Positions 7,072-17,342 of a stretch of DNA of 17,342 bases are shown here, one piece after another; position 1 is the stretch's first letter, and each line of letters starts with the position of its first letter. The DNA lies in NCBI GenBank assembly GCA_023386455.1, contig JAEWJO010000738.1:1-17342 (forward strand). Direction: 5' to 3'. The DNA comes from Pseudomonadota bacterium. GTDB taxonomy: Bacteria > Myxococcota_A > Polyangia > Haliangiales > Haliangiaceae. The notes beneath the pieces were generated by a model that did not search any database, was not told where the DNA came from, and saw only the letters and a list, made by a program, of their open reading frames with translations. A program made the translations under genes and the position numbers.

Positions 7072-8586
7072 CTAGGCGCGTGCGAAGCGGTGGTCGGCAA
7101 GGCCGAGGTCTGTCCAGCGCGCGCGCCAGTCCTCGAGCGTCATCTCTCCACGGAAGTACCTGCTGAGCTCGACGAGTGGCTCGAACGTCAACTCGCCACG
7201 CGTCGCGACGACCGGCGCGCCGACGTCGCCGCTCACCTCGAAGCCCTGATCGATCAGCACGCAGCAGATCGCCGAGCCGAGCGTCGACGTCGCCCACATC
7301 CGCAGGCTGTCGTCGGGGATCTGCGCGGCGGTCTGGGGCCCCTCGACGTCCTCGCACAGCGAACGCAGCGCACGCGGGTCGCGCGTGATGCCGCCGATCG
7401 TCAGCGTGCCGGCGTTGCGCGCGACCTGGTCGTGGGTCGTGCGCCAGCGCGCGCTCCACAGCGCGTTGACCTCCTCCCACGTGATCGGCGTGACTGGCTT
7501 GTCGAGCTTGTCGGTGACGAGCGCGCGCTCGATCGCGTCGGCATTCGCGACGAGCTCGATCGATGGCCGGTCGTCGTACGTGTGGGCGGCGCCGTCGAAC
7601 CTGTCGAGCGCCGCGATCCGCTCGCGCAGCGGCGGGTGCGAGTCATACGGGTCGCCCTGGCCCTCGGCGAGCTCGCCCGCGACGACGTCGTCGAGGATCT
7701 TCGTGACGAGCTGCGTACGCATGAAGCGCGAGAAGCCCTCGCCGACCGGCGGCAACCGGCCGTCCTCGACGATCGGCAACAACTCGTTGCGCAGGTACAG
7801 CTGGTGCGCGAGCGCGCCGGCGTGCGTCTTCTTGAGGCCGGCGACGAGCGGGGCGACGCCGGCGCAGCGCGCGGCCACGCGATCCGCCGACAGCTCCTGG
7901 GCGCGGCTGATCGCCTGCGTGATCCGCATGAACGCGGTGCCGAACCAGCGGAACGGCGCGAGGATCACGACGAACAAGAGCTGCGCGGCACCGTGGACCT
8001 CGGCGGCCGAATTCGCGGCGCGCGCGAGGTTGACGATCGTGCGGCCGAGCGAGCCGCGCGTCTTGTAGATGAACGGACCGAGCCGCGTATCGCCGCCGAA
8101 GAAGTGCCCCATCTCGTGGGCGAGCACCGCGCGCAGCTCGCTGACGCCGAGCACGCGCATGAGCGGCAGGCCGAGTCCCATCACGCGGCGGCTGCCGAAC
8201 CCCATGATGCCGCCGCGCTGGGCGACGAACGCGTTCATGTCGAACATCACGTAGACGTGCGCCGGCATCTTCTCGCCGGTGAGCTCGCTGATCTTGGCGA
8301 TCTCCGCGAACAGCACGGGCTGCTCCGCGGCAGTGATCTCCGGCCCCGGCGGCTCGAACTTGTCGACGCGCGGGAACATCGACCACACGATCACGGCCGC
8401 CGCCGCGAAGCACGCGATCGCGAGCACGCCCATCACGAGGATGCCGTTGCCGCGCAGCGAGCCGAGTGAAGCGAACAGGAGCGCGCCGAGCGCGGCGAGC
8501 AGGACCACCGCGCCGATCGCGAGCGCGATGTAGACGACCATGAGGACGATCGCGAGAGCGGCCCTCCATGCCAGCGTGCGGGTCAC
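7072..8586 (-). CDS. M48-family membrane zinc metalloprotease (HtpX/Ste24-like) with C-terminal extension
   Basis: The product has 504 residues. The start is GTG 8586, giving VTRTLAWRAALAIVLMVVYI; the only nearby ATG would cut into the first membrane helix. Two transmembrane segments lie at about 9-42 and 48-70. The M48 core follows, with MNAFVAQRGG (a typical NA.A...G pattern), the zinc motif VLAHEMGHFFGGD with His157, Glu158 and His161, and the third ligand Glu231 in QELSADRVAA. A hydrophobic stretch near residue 200 (LLFVVILAPF) may insert into the membrane. The block DSHPPLRERIAALDRF is the usual M48 segment after the active site. About 200 further residues have no domain I recognise. Known relatives degrade misfolded membrane proteins or act in CAAX-type processing. 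The gene diverges from the PEGA gene across 31 nt. Confidence 0.9.
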   Translation of the reverse strand: MTRTLAWRAALAIVLMVVYIALAIGAVVLLAALGALLFASLGSLRGNGILVMGVLAIACFAAAAVIVWSMFPRVDKFEPPGPEITAAEQPVLFAEIAKISELTGEKMPAHVYVMFDMNAFVAQRGGIMGFGSRRVMGLGLPLMRVLGVSELRAVLAHEMGHFFGGDTRLGPFIYKTRGSLGRTIVNLARAANSAAEVHGAAQLLFVVILAPFRWFGTAFMRITQAISRAQELSADRVAARCAGVAPLVAGLKKTHAGALAHQLYLRNELLPIVEDGRLPPVGEGFSRFMRTQLVTKILDDVVAGELAEGQGDPYDSHPPLRERIAALDRFDGAAHTYDDRPSIELVANADAIERALVTDKLDKPVTPITWEEVNALWSARWRTTHDQVARNAGTLTIGGITRDPRALRSLCEDVEGPQTAAQIPDDSLRMWATSTLGSAICCVLIDQGFEVSGDVGAPVVATRGELTFEPLVELSRYFRGEMTLEDWRARWTDLGLADHRFARA

Positions 8587-8617
8587 CCCGTGATGATACG
8601 CCGCGCCACGTGATACC
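8587..8617. promoter_or_regulatory. 31-nt divergent spacer between two GTG starts
   Basis: The spacer separates GTG 8586 (minus) from GTG 8618 (plus). It holds CGTGAT at 8589-8594 and again at 8609-8614, exactly 20 nt apart (two helical turns), and a CACGTG palindrome at 8607-8612. There is too little room for two ordinary sigma-70 promoters with leaders. Any promoters must therefore overlap the coding starts or give near-leaderless messages. I see no clear -10/-35 pair. Confidence 0.25.
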
Positions 8618-9583
8618 GTGAGCCGCGTGCGTGTCCTGGCTGTCCTGCTCGCGATCGCGTGTGCCACCGCACCGGCGCGCGCGGGGACGGTCGGGGTCGT
8701 CGTCAGCGGCGACGTCGACCTCCAGCCCGAGCTGTCCAAGGCGCTCGAGGCGTGGCTGCGTGGGCACGGTCACACCCTCGGCAAGCCGCTCGTGACCGAG
8801 GCGGTGAACACGCTGCTCAACTGCATGCTGATCGACGACCAGGGCTGTGCGCGCGGCGTCGTCGAGGCGCGCGCGAAGACCGACGCCGTCCTCTACGGCC
8901 AGATCGCGAGGTCGCGCACCGAGAAGACGTCGACGATCCTCACGGTCTACTGGATCCAGAAGGGCAAGGACCCGGTCGGCATGCGCCGCACGTGCGAGAG
9001 CTGCACGAAGGACCTGATGGCGAGCATGCTCGACGAGGTGCTCGGCATGGTCGTCAGCGCGAGCGCGATCGAGCGCGGCCGCCTCGCCGTCCACAGCCGG
9101 CCCGAAGGCATGACGGTGCTCCTCGACAACGAGAACATCGGCTCGACGCCGCTCGAGCGCGAGGTCCCCGCCGGTCCCCACTCGATCGTGCTGATGCGCA
9201 ACGGCAAGAAGGTCGGCGAGCGCTCGCTCAAGATCCATCCCGAGGTCACCGCGGAGATCACGATCCCGGTGACGATCCTCGACGAGCCGGCCGCCCCGCC
9301 GCAACCCTCGCGCGTGCTGCCCGGCCTCGCCTTCGGGCTCGGCAGCGCCGCGCTCGTCGCCGGTGGCACCCTCTTCTTCACGAGCGAGACCGACGACGGC
9401 ACCCAGCTCTACTACCGCGACACGCGCCTGCTCGGTGCCGGTGTCGCCGCGGGCGGTCTCGTCCTCACCGGCATCGGCGCGTGGCTGTGGCTGAAGAGCG
9501 GACCTCGCGACTCCGCATCCGCGGCGCCGGTCGCGTCGGTCGGCCCGCGCGGTGCGAGCATCGGAGTCGTATGCGCGTTCTAG
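8618..9583 (+). CDS. Secreted/membrane-anchored PEGA-domain protein
   Basis: The product has 321 residues from GTG 8618; GTG 8627 is an alternative start that would lose one Arg of the signal. The signal peptide MSRVRVLAVLLAIACATAPARA ends at about residue 22. Residues 23-150 form an uncharacterised domain with NCMLIDDQGC and a TCESC motif (four Cys, possibly two disulphides), starting VGVVVSGDVDLQPELSKAL. A PEGA domain lies at about 154-216: RLAVHSRPEGMTVLLDNE, then IGSTPLEREVPAGPHSI. Two hydrophobic helices at about 234-254 and 271-292 could form a membrane hairpin. The chain ends in CAF. PEGA domains are surface-associated beta domains common in myxobacteria, usually of unknown ligand. The downstream lipoprotein gene starts 13 nt before this stop, so the two are co-translated and probably work at the same surface. 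Confidence 0.85.
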   Translation: MSRVRVLAVLLAIACATAPARAGTVGVVVSGDVDLQPELSKALEAWLRGHGHTLGKPLVTEAVNTLLNCMLIDDQGCARGVVEARAKTDAVLYGQIARSRTEKTSTILTVYWIQKGKDPVGMRRTCESCTKDLMASMLDEVLGMVVSASAIERGRLAVHSRPEGMTVLLDNENIGSTPLEREVPAGPHSIVLMRNGKKVGERSLKIHPEVTAEITIPVTILDEPAAPPQPSRVLPGLAFGLGSAALVAGGTLFFTSETDDGTQLYYRDTRLLGAGVAAGGLVLTGIGAWLWLKSGPRDSASAAPVASVGPRGASIGVVCAF

Positions 9584-10815
9584 TCGTCGCGCTCGCCGCC
9601 GTGGCGCTCGCAGGCTGCGAGAAGCGCAGCAAGCTGTACTGCGAGAAGAACCCGGAAGACCTCGCGAACTGCGAGCCGACCGACGCGATGGTCGAGCCGC
9701 CGATGATGTGCACCGACAACACGTCGTGCACCGACGCCGCGAAGCCTTTCTGCGAGCTCGGCGCGCACATCTGCGTCGAGTGCCTCGCGAGCACCGACTG
9801 CACGCGCGACCCGGGCGCGCCGAACTGCGATCCGGACTCGTTCACGTGCGAGGGCTGCCTCGCGCACACCGACTGCGCGTCGAACGCGTGCCTGCCCGAC
9901 GGCACGTGCGGCGACGACGCGACCGTCATCTACGTCGACGCGCAGGGCCTCGACGGCAACGACTGCACGTCGCAGAAGCCGTGCGCGACGCTCGCCCGCG
10001 GTGCGGAGGTGCTGACGGCGACGCGCCGCTACATCAAGCTGACCGGCGCGATCGTCGGCTCGACGACGCTGACCTCGAAGCGCGCGAGCATCCTCGCCGG
10101 CCCGGGCACGACGCTGACCGGTACGGCCGACCCCGTGCTGAAGCTCCAGATGAGCGAGGTGAAGGTCTACGACCTCGAGATCCTCTGCGGCACGTCGCCG
10201 GCGGCCGGCGGTGTGAAGAGCGAGATGGCGAGCACGACGACGCTCAGCAACGTCTATATCCACGGCTGCGGCAAGATCGCCATCGAGGCCAAGGGCGGCT
10301 TCCTCATCGTCCAGCGCTCGCGGATCGCCGACAACAACGACGGCATCGTCACCGACGGCAGCGCGGGCTTCTCGATCACCAGCTCGATCATCGTCCACAA
10401 CGGCAACACCGGCAGCTCGCACGGCGGCGTCCACATCGGCACGACCGTCAGCGGCGCGAACCGGTTCGAGTTCAACACCGTCGCGCACAACACCTCGAAG
10501 GGCGGCATCGGGCTCTCCGGTGGCGTCACGTGTCCGGTCTCGGTGACGCGGCTGCCCGCGCCGAACAACCTGATCGTCGCGAACTCGCCCGACAACACGT
10601 ACTACTGCGAGTTCGACAGTTCGCTCGTCGCCGACGATCCGACCCCGATGGCGTTCGTCAACGCGACCGCGTCGCCGTACGACTATCACATCGGCGCGAC
10701 GAGCACCGCGCGCGACAACGTCACCGCGGCGTCGACCGTCGACGAGGACTTCGACGGCCAGTTCCGCCCGCTCGGTCCCGCGAAGGATTTCGGCGCCGAC
10801 GAGTTCAAGCCGTGA
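9571..10815 (+). CDS. Cys-rich lipoprotein with a right-handed parallel beta-helix (choice-of-anchor Q type)
   Basis: The product has 414 residues. The ATG at 9571 has GGAG (9563-9566) four nt upstream and opens a signal peptide MRVLVVALAAVALAGC with lipidated Cys16. It overlaps the PEGA gene by 13 nt in another frame. Residues about 24-115 hold 14 cysteines in repeated patterns (C.DNTSC, FCELGAHICVECLASTDC, CEGCLAHTDC), an EGF-like or myxobacterial Cys-rich module that is probably disulphide-bonded. From about residue 117 begins the block IYVDAQGLDGNDC, then a long repetitive beta-helix with turns such as IYIHGCGKIAIEAKGG, IADNNDGIVTDG and IVHNGNTGSSHGG. The end, DEDFDGQFRPLGPAKDFGADEF, is the usual C-terminus of choice-of-anchor Q / beta-helix proteins. 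It is probably an adhesin-like or polysaccharide-binding surface protein. No catalytic residues can be assigned. Confidence 0.85.
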   Translation: MRVLVVALAAVALAGCEKRSKLYCEKNPEDLANCEPTDAMVEPPMMCTDNTSCTDAAKPFCELGAHICVECLASTDCTRDPGAPNCDPDSFTCEGCLAHTDCASNACLPDGTCGDDATVIYVDAQGLDGNDCTSQKPCATLARGAEVLTATRRYIKLTGAIVGSTTLTSKRASILAGPGTTLTGTADPVLKLQMSEVKVYDLEILCGTSPAAGGVKSEMASTTTLSNVYIHGCGKIAIEAKGGFLIVQRSRIADNNDGIVTDGSAGFSITSSIIVHNGNTGSSHGGVHIGTTVSGANRFEFNTVAHNTSKGGIGLSGGVTCPVSVTRLPAPNNLIVANSPDNTYYCEFDSSLVADDPTPMAFVNATASPYDYHIGATSTARDNVTAASTVDEDFDGQFRPLGPAKDFGADEFKP

Positions 10816-10841
10816 CCCGGTAAGCCGACCACGACAGAGAG

Positions 10842-10864
10842 GACGAGCATCTCGCGTGCTCGTC
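10842..10864 (+). terminator. 8-bp hairpin after the beta-helix lipoprotein gene
   Basis: GACGAGCA (10842-10849) and TGCTCGTC (10857-10864) pair perfectly across the 7-nt loop TCTCGCG, 26 nt after the stop at 10815 and 15 nt before the ATG at 10880. There is no T tract. It is a candidate terminator or a leader structure for the next gene. Confidence 0.45.
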
Positions 10865-10879
10865 GATTACGATGAACCG

Positions 10880-11734
10880 ATGCGAGCGCTCGTGCTGGTT
10901 CTCCTGGCGACCGGGGTCGCAGGTGCCGAGGTTGCCTCGATGCCGGCGAAGTCCGCGACGAAGACCACGATCGAATCGCGCTTCGCCAAGGATGCGAAGG
11001 CGAAGACGCTCGCGGTCGCACTGTTCGACGACCTCGAGCATGTCGTCGAGCCCGGCGACGACGAGCACATGGACGGCGGCTATCGCGGCACGATCCACCT
11101 CGTGCCGCAGCTGCCGGCGGGCAGCTATCGCCAGCAGCTCGCGTGGGTGAGCTCGTCGCTGCGCGCGATCGATGCGTTCTTCGCCGCGTTCGACAAGACG
11201 CCGAGCTACCGGTGGCGCGCGCTGACGCTCCGGTTCGTGCGCTCGGTCGGCAAGCGAACACCGAGCGCGTACGCGTCGGGCTGGACGATCACGCACAACG
11301 TCGTCGGCTCGCTCCTCGGCAGCGAGCGCGGTGTCCGCGAGACGTACTTCCACGAGCTGTTTCACCTGAACGACTTCGATCACGGCGACTGGTCGGCCAA
11401 GACGCTCGCGAAGGACTACGCCGCGATCGTGAAGAAGTGCGGAACGAAGTCGGCGTGCCTGAAGCCGTTCGCGCCGAACGACACGAAGGTGCGCGCGACC
11501 GGGACGTACTACGCGTTCCAGCCGAACAACGGCGACTCGGTGCACGAGTATGCCGCCGAGCTCGCCGTACGGTATTTCAAGGAGCAGATGGAGGTCGCCG
11601 CGAACGGCAAGCTCGGCCGTCCTGCGTTCAAGTGCGGACCCGCGGAGAACGCGCGCGCGTGGCAAAAGCTCGTGGACGAGTTCTTCGCCGGGCGAGATCT
11701 CGTGCCGTCCTGCAGCGATCCGTCGAATCCGTAG
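10880..11734 (+). CDS. Secreted protein with a HELFH zinc-protease motif, family unrecognised
   Basis: The product has 284 residues. The ATG at 10880 is chosen over GTG 10856 because it begins the signal peptide MRALVLVLLATGVAGA (cleavage expected after Ala16), and because the upstream GTG overlaps the 10842-10864 hairpin. The mature part contains YFHELFHLNDFDHGDW with His158, Glu159 and His162, a canonical HEXXH. A second ordered block SVHEYAAELAVRYF (His222, Glu223, Glu227) lies about 60 residues later and probably supplies the third zinc ligand. Three cysteines (KKCGTKSAC and FKCG) and a fourth near the end (PSCSD) could form disulphides. A HELFH followed by a distant HEY.AE pattern recalls the ATLF/M34-type layout of lethal-factor-like peptidases, but I cannot place it in a family. 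It probably acts outside the inner membrane. No clear Shine-Dalgarno is present. Confidence 0.75.
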   Translation: MRALVLVLLATGVAGAEVASMPAKSATKTTIESRFAKDAKAKTLAVALFDDLEHVVEPGDDEHMDGGYRGTIHLVPQLPAGSYRQQLAWVSSSLRAIDAFFAAFDKTPSYRWRALTLRFVRSVGKRTPSAYASGWTITHNVVGSLLGSERGVRETYFHELFHLNDFDHGDWSAKTLAKDYAAIVKKCGTKSACLKPFAPNDTKVRATGTYYAFQPNNGDSVHEYAAELAVRYFKEQMEVAANGKLGRPAFKCGPAENARAWQKLVDEFFAGRDLVPSCSDPSNP

Positions 11735-11759
11735 AGAGCTGAGGCGTCACAGCACATGC

Positions 11760-11775
11760 GTGCGCGCCCGCGCAC
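11760..11775 (+). terminator. tight GC hairpin after the HELFH gene
   Basis: GTGCGCG (11760-11766) and CGCGCAC (11769-11775) form a perfect inverted repeat, in practice a 6-bp stem with a GCCC tetraloop, 25 nt after the stop at 11734. A near-direct copy of the GCGCCCGCGC core follows at about 11778-11790. There is no T tract. It resembles the structures after 4984 and 10815 in spacing. Confidence 0.35.
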
Positions 11776-11841
11776 TGTGCGCCCGCGCGCGCTGCGGGTA
11801 CGGAAACCCCGCGATTCATTGAGGTTGGATCGTGCGCTGGT

Positions 11842-11857
11842 GGGCACATTGCGTGCA
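11842..11857 (+). promoter_or_regulatory. candidate sigma-54 (-24/-12) promoter of the two-gene kinase operon
   Basis: The sequence gGGCACaTTGCgTGCA fits the consensus TGGCACG-N4-TTGCW with intact GGCAC and TGCA elements and the correct 10-nt gap between GG (11843-11844) and GC (11855-11856). Three flanking positions differ (lower case, first T, last G of the -24 box and first T of the -12 box). It lies 105 nt before the ATG at 11963 in the 228-nt gap 11735-11962. No enhancer-binding site is identified. Confidence 0.3.
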
Positions 11858-11962
11858 CTTCAGCGCAGGGATGCGCAAAGGGGCGAACACCGTGAGCACG
11901 CTATCGAGCGGGCCTGTGCTCGCGGGAGTGAACGATCCACGCTGCCACCGACGGTTCCACCG

Positions 11963-13701
11963 ATGAGCCAGATCGCAACCACCGAGAAACTGAGTACAAG
12001 TGGCCCAGTGACTGCTTCCTCAGGACGCCCGACCAGCGAGCCCCCGCTGGATGGAGAGCTCGAAGACGGCGAGGGAGGCCTCGTGCTGACGTACGGCCGC
12101 GACATCCTCGTCGTCGACGATAACGACACCAACCTCGTGGCGATCGAGGCGGCGCTGTTGCCGCTCGGCCGCAAGCTCGTACTCGCGCGCTCCGGCGTCG
12201 AGGCGCTCGCGCGCCTGCTCGAGCAGGACTTCGCGCTGATCATCCTCGACGTCGCGATGCCGGGCATGGACGGCTTCGAGACCGCGCGACTCGTGCGCTC
12301 GCGCGCCCGCAACCGCGCGACACCGATCATCTTCATCACCGGGCTGTCGTGGCAGGACGATGCGATCCTGAAGGGCTACGAGCTCGGTGCATTCGACTTC
12401 CTCATGAAGCCGATCCGCGCCGAGGTGCTGCGCGCGAAGGCGACCGTGTTCATCGAGCTGCAGCAGCGCACGCAGGAGCTCCGCGACAAGGCCGAGCAGC
12501 TCCGCGAGGAGCAGGCGCGCGCGCACGAGCGCGAGCTGACGATGCAGCGCAAGCGCTTCGAGGCCGACTCGCTCGAGCGCCAGGTCGCGCAGATGGAGGA
12601 GATCGATCGGCGCAAGGACGAGTTCCTCGCGATCCTCGCCCACGAGCTGCGCAACCCGCTGCAGCCGCTGCAGACCGCCGTCGAGCTGATGGCGAACAAC
12701 GCCGAGGCACCGGTGCCCGAGCGTGTCCGCAACATCATCGCGCGCCAGGTCACCCACATCGGCCGCCTCGTCGACGATCTGCTCGACGTCGCGCGGTTCC
12801 AGACCGGCAAGCTCGACCTGCGCCGCGAGCCGGTGTCGTTCGAGACCGTCGTGAAGGAAGCGGTCGCCGACTCGCGCGTCGCGGTCGAGGCGCGCAAGCA
12901 CTCGCTGACCGTGTCGGGCGTCGATGACCCGCCGGTGATCTACGGCGATCCGATGCGGCTCGTGCAGGTGCTGTCGAACCTGCTGTCGAACGCGAGCAAG
13001 TACACCGACCCGGGCGGCCAGATCCAGGTCCGCTGGGGCGTCGCCGGCGACCACGCATTCGTGCGCGTGAGCGACAACGGTCGCGGCATCCCCGCGTCGC
13101 TGCTGCCGCGCATCTTCGACATGTTCGTCCAGGAGCGAACGACGCCGGACGGCAAGGGTGGCCTCGGTCTCGGCCTCGGCCTCGTGAAGAGACTGGTCGA
13201 GCTCCACGGCGGTACGGTCCATGCGGAGAGCGATGGGCCCGGCAAGGGCGCGTCGTTCGAGGTGCGGCTGCCGCTCGCCGATCAGGCGACGCTCGCGAAG
13301 TACCGTCCGCCGCCGGTGGCCACCGGGACGAGCGAGAGAAAGCTGCGCGCGGTCGTCTGCGACGACGCTGCCGATCTCCGCGAGCTCGTCGCCGATCTGC
13401 TGCGCATCAAGGGCCACGACGTCACCGTCGTCGAGGACGGCCCGTCGGCGGTCCGCGTGATCAGCGCGGAGAAGCCCGACGTCGCGCTGATCGACATCGG
13501 CCTGCCCGACATGGATGGCTACGAGGTCGCGCGTACGCTGCGCAAGCTGATGAGCGAGCACGTCCGACTGATCGCGATGACGGGCTACGGCCAGGCGACC
13601 GACCGGGCGGCGGCGCTGCAGGCCGGATTCGACGCACACATCGTCAAACCGGCGAGCGCCGACAAGATCATGCGCGCGCTCTACGGAAAGACCGAGGAAC
13701 A

Positions 13702-13705
<4 letters not shown>
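11963..13705 (+). CDS. Soluble hybrid histidine kinase: REC - coiled coil - HisKA - HATPase_c - REC
   Basis: The product has 580 residues from ATG 11963 (MSQIATTEK); the open frame further upstream is Arg-rich and not protein-like. An N-terminal linker leads to receiver 1 at about 48-160, with DILVVDDND (Asp52, Asp53), phospho-acceptor Asp96 in IILDVAMPGMDG and Lys149 in FLMKPI. A charged coiled coil (about 168-215) connects to the dimerisation helix KDEFLAILAHELRNPLQPL with phospho-His227. The ATPase has N-box Asn343 (LSNLLSNASKYT), Asp371 in DNGRGIP and the Gly-rich GLGLGLGLVKRL. Receiver 2 has VVCDDAADL, phospho-acceptor Asp511 in ALIDIGLPDMDGYE and Lys562 in HIVKPAS. No membrane segment or sensory PAS/GAF is present, so the input is likely phosphorylation of receiver 1 or a partner. 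All catalytic residues are intact. The ATGA overlap with the poly-HAMP gene, whose GAGG lies inside this gene, indicates coupled translation. Confidence 0.92.

Positions 13706-17342
<3,637 letters not shown>

Noticed and set aside
5020..8469. 1149-codon plus-strand open frame opposite the two metalloprotease genes
   Set aside because: The translation is Arg/Val/Asp-rich low-complexity sequence without domains, typical of the antisense of high-GC genes. The minus strand carries HEXXH enzymes with signal or membrane segments.
8659..9570. Upstream extension of the beta-helix lipoprotein frame back to 8659
   Set aside because: The added sequence is Arg-rich out-of-frame reading of the PEGA gene. 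ATG 9571 has a Shine-Dalgarno and a lipoprotein signal.
11756..11962. N-terminal extension of the hybrid kinase to ATG 11756
   Set aside because: The extra 69 residues are Arg-rich, overlap the hairpin at 11760-11775 and the sigma-54-like site, and have no domain. ATG 11963 is the sensible start.

Overview
The window is very GC-rich (by eye about two thirds G+C). It has many GTG starts, long antisense shadow frames and a high density of lipoproteins. The repertoire (LVIVD-repeat lipoprotein, PEGA protein, Cys-rich beta-helix lipoprotein, tandem-domain DUF6209-like lipoprotein, SO2930/TIGR03806-type cytochrome tail, poly-HAMP kinase) fits a Myxococcota (former deltaproteobacterial) chromosome. 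This assignment is inferred from gene content and composition, not from a marker gene. I see no tRNA, rRNA, CRISPR array, IS element or phage gene.

Layout. (1) 1-1201, plus strand: the 3' end of a SO2930-family protein, then a lipoprotein made of two copies of one domain. (2) 1211-8586, minus strand: six genes read leftwards from 8586. They are an M48-type membrane metalloprotease, a large HEXXH lipoprotein, an unrecognised cytoplasmic protein overlapping by 4 nt the start of an LVIVD-repeat lipoprotein, and two paralogous low-complexity lipoproteins. (3) 8618-11734, plus strand, divergent from the M48 gene across only 31 nt: a secreted PEGA-domain protein overlapping by 13 nt a Cys-rich beta-helix lipoprotein, then a secreted HELFH protein. 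(4) 11963-17342, plus strand: a REC-HisKA-HATPase-REC hybrid kinase whose stop codon overlaps (ATGA) the start of a giant soluble poly-HAMP protein that runs off the window.

How the genes fit together. Most of regions 1-3 encodes envelope proteins: six have clear lipoboxes, two have ordinary signal peptides and one is an integral membrane protease. Three different HEXXH proteins occur within about 7 kb. Region 4 is a signalling operon. The hybrid kinase carries receiver domains at both ends and no membrane segment. The poly-HAMP protein carries eleven tandem units of exactly 92 residues (276 bp), each built of two HAMP modules, and stops in the window just where this family normally enters a GAF domain. 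The pair looks like a cytoplasmic phosphorelay related in architecture to fungal group III (Nik1-type) poly-HAMP kinases.

The strongest candidates for something undescribed are the 22-module HAMP rod coupled to a double-receiver kinase, the unknown-protein/LVIVD-lipoprotein pair, the twin lipoproteins with fast-diverging tails, and the two unclassified HEXXH proteins. No gene-free stretch exceeds 300 bases. The longest, 11735-11962, holds a candidate hairpin and a sigma-54-like promoter.
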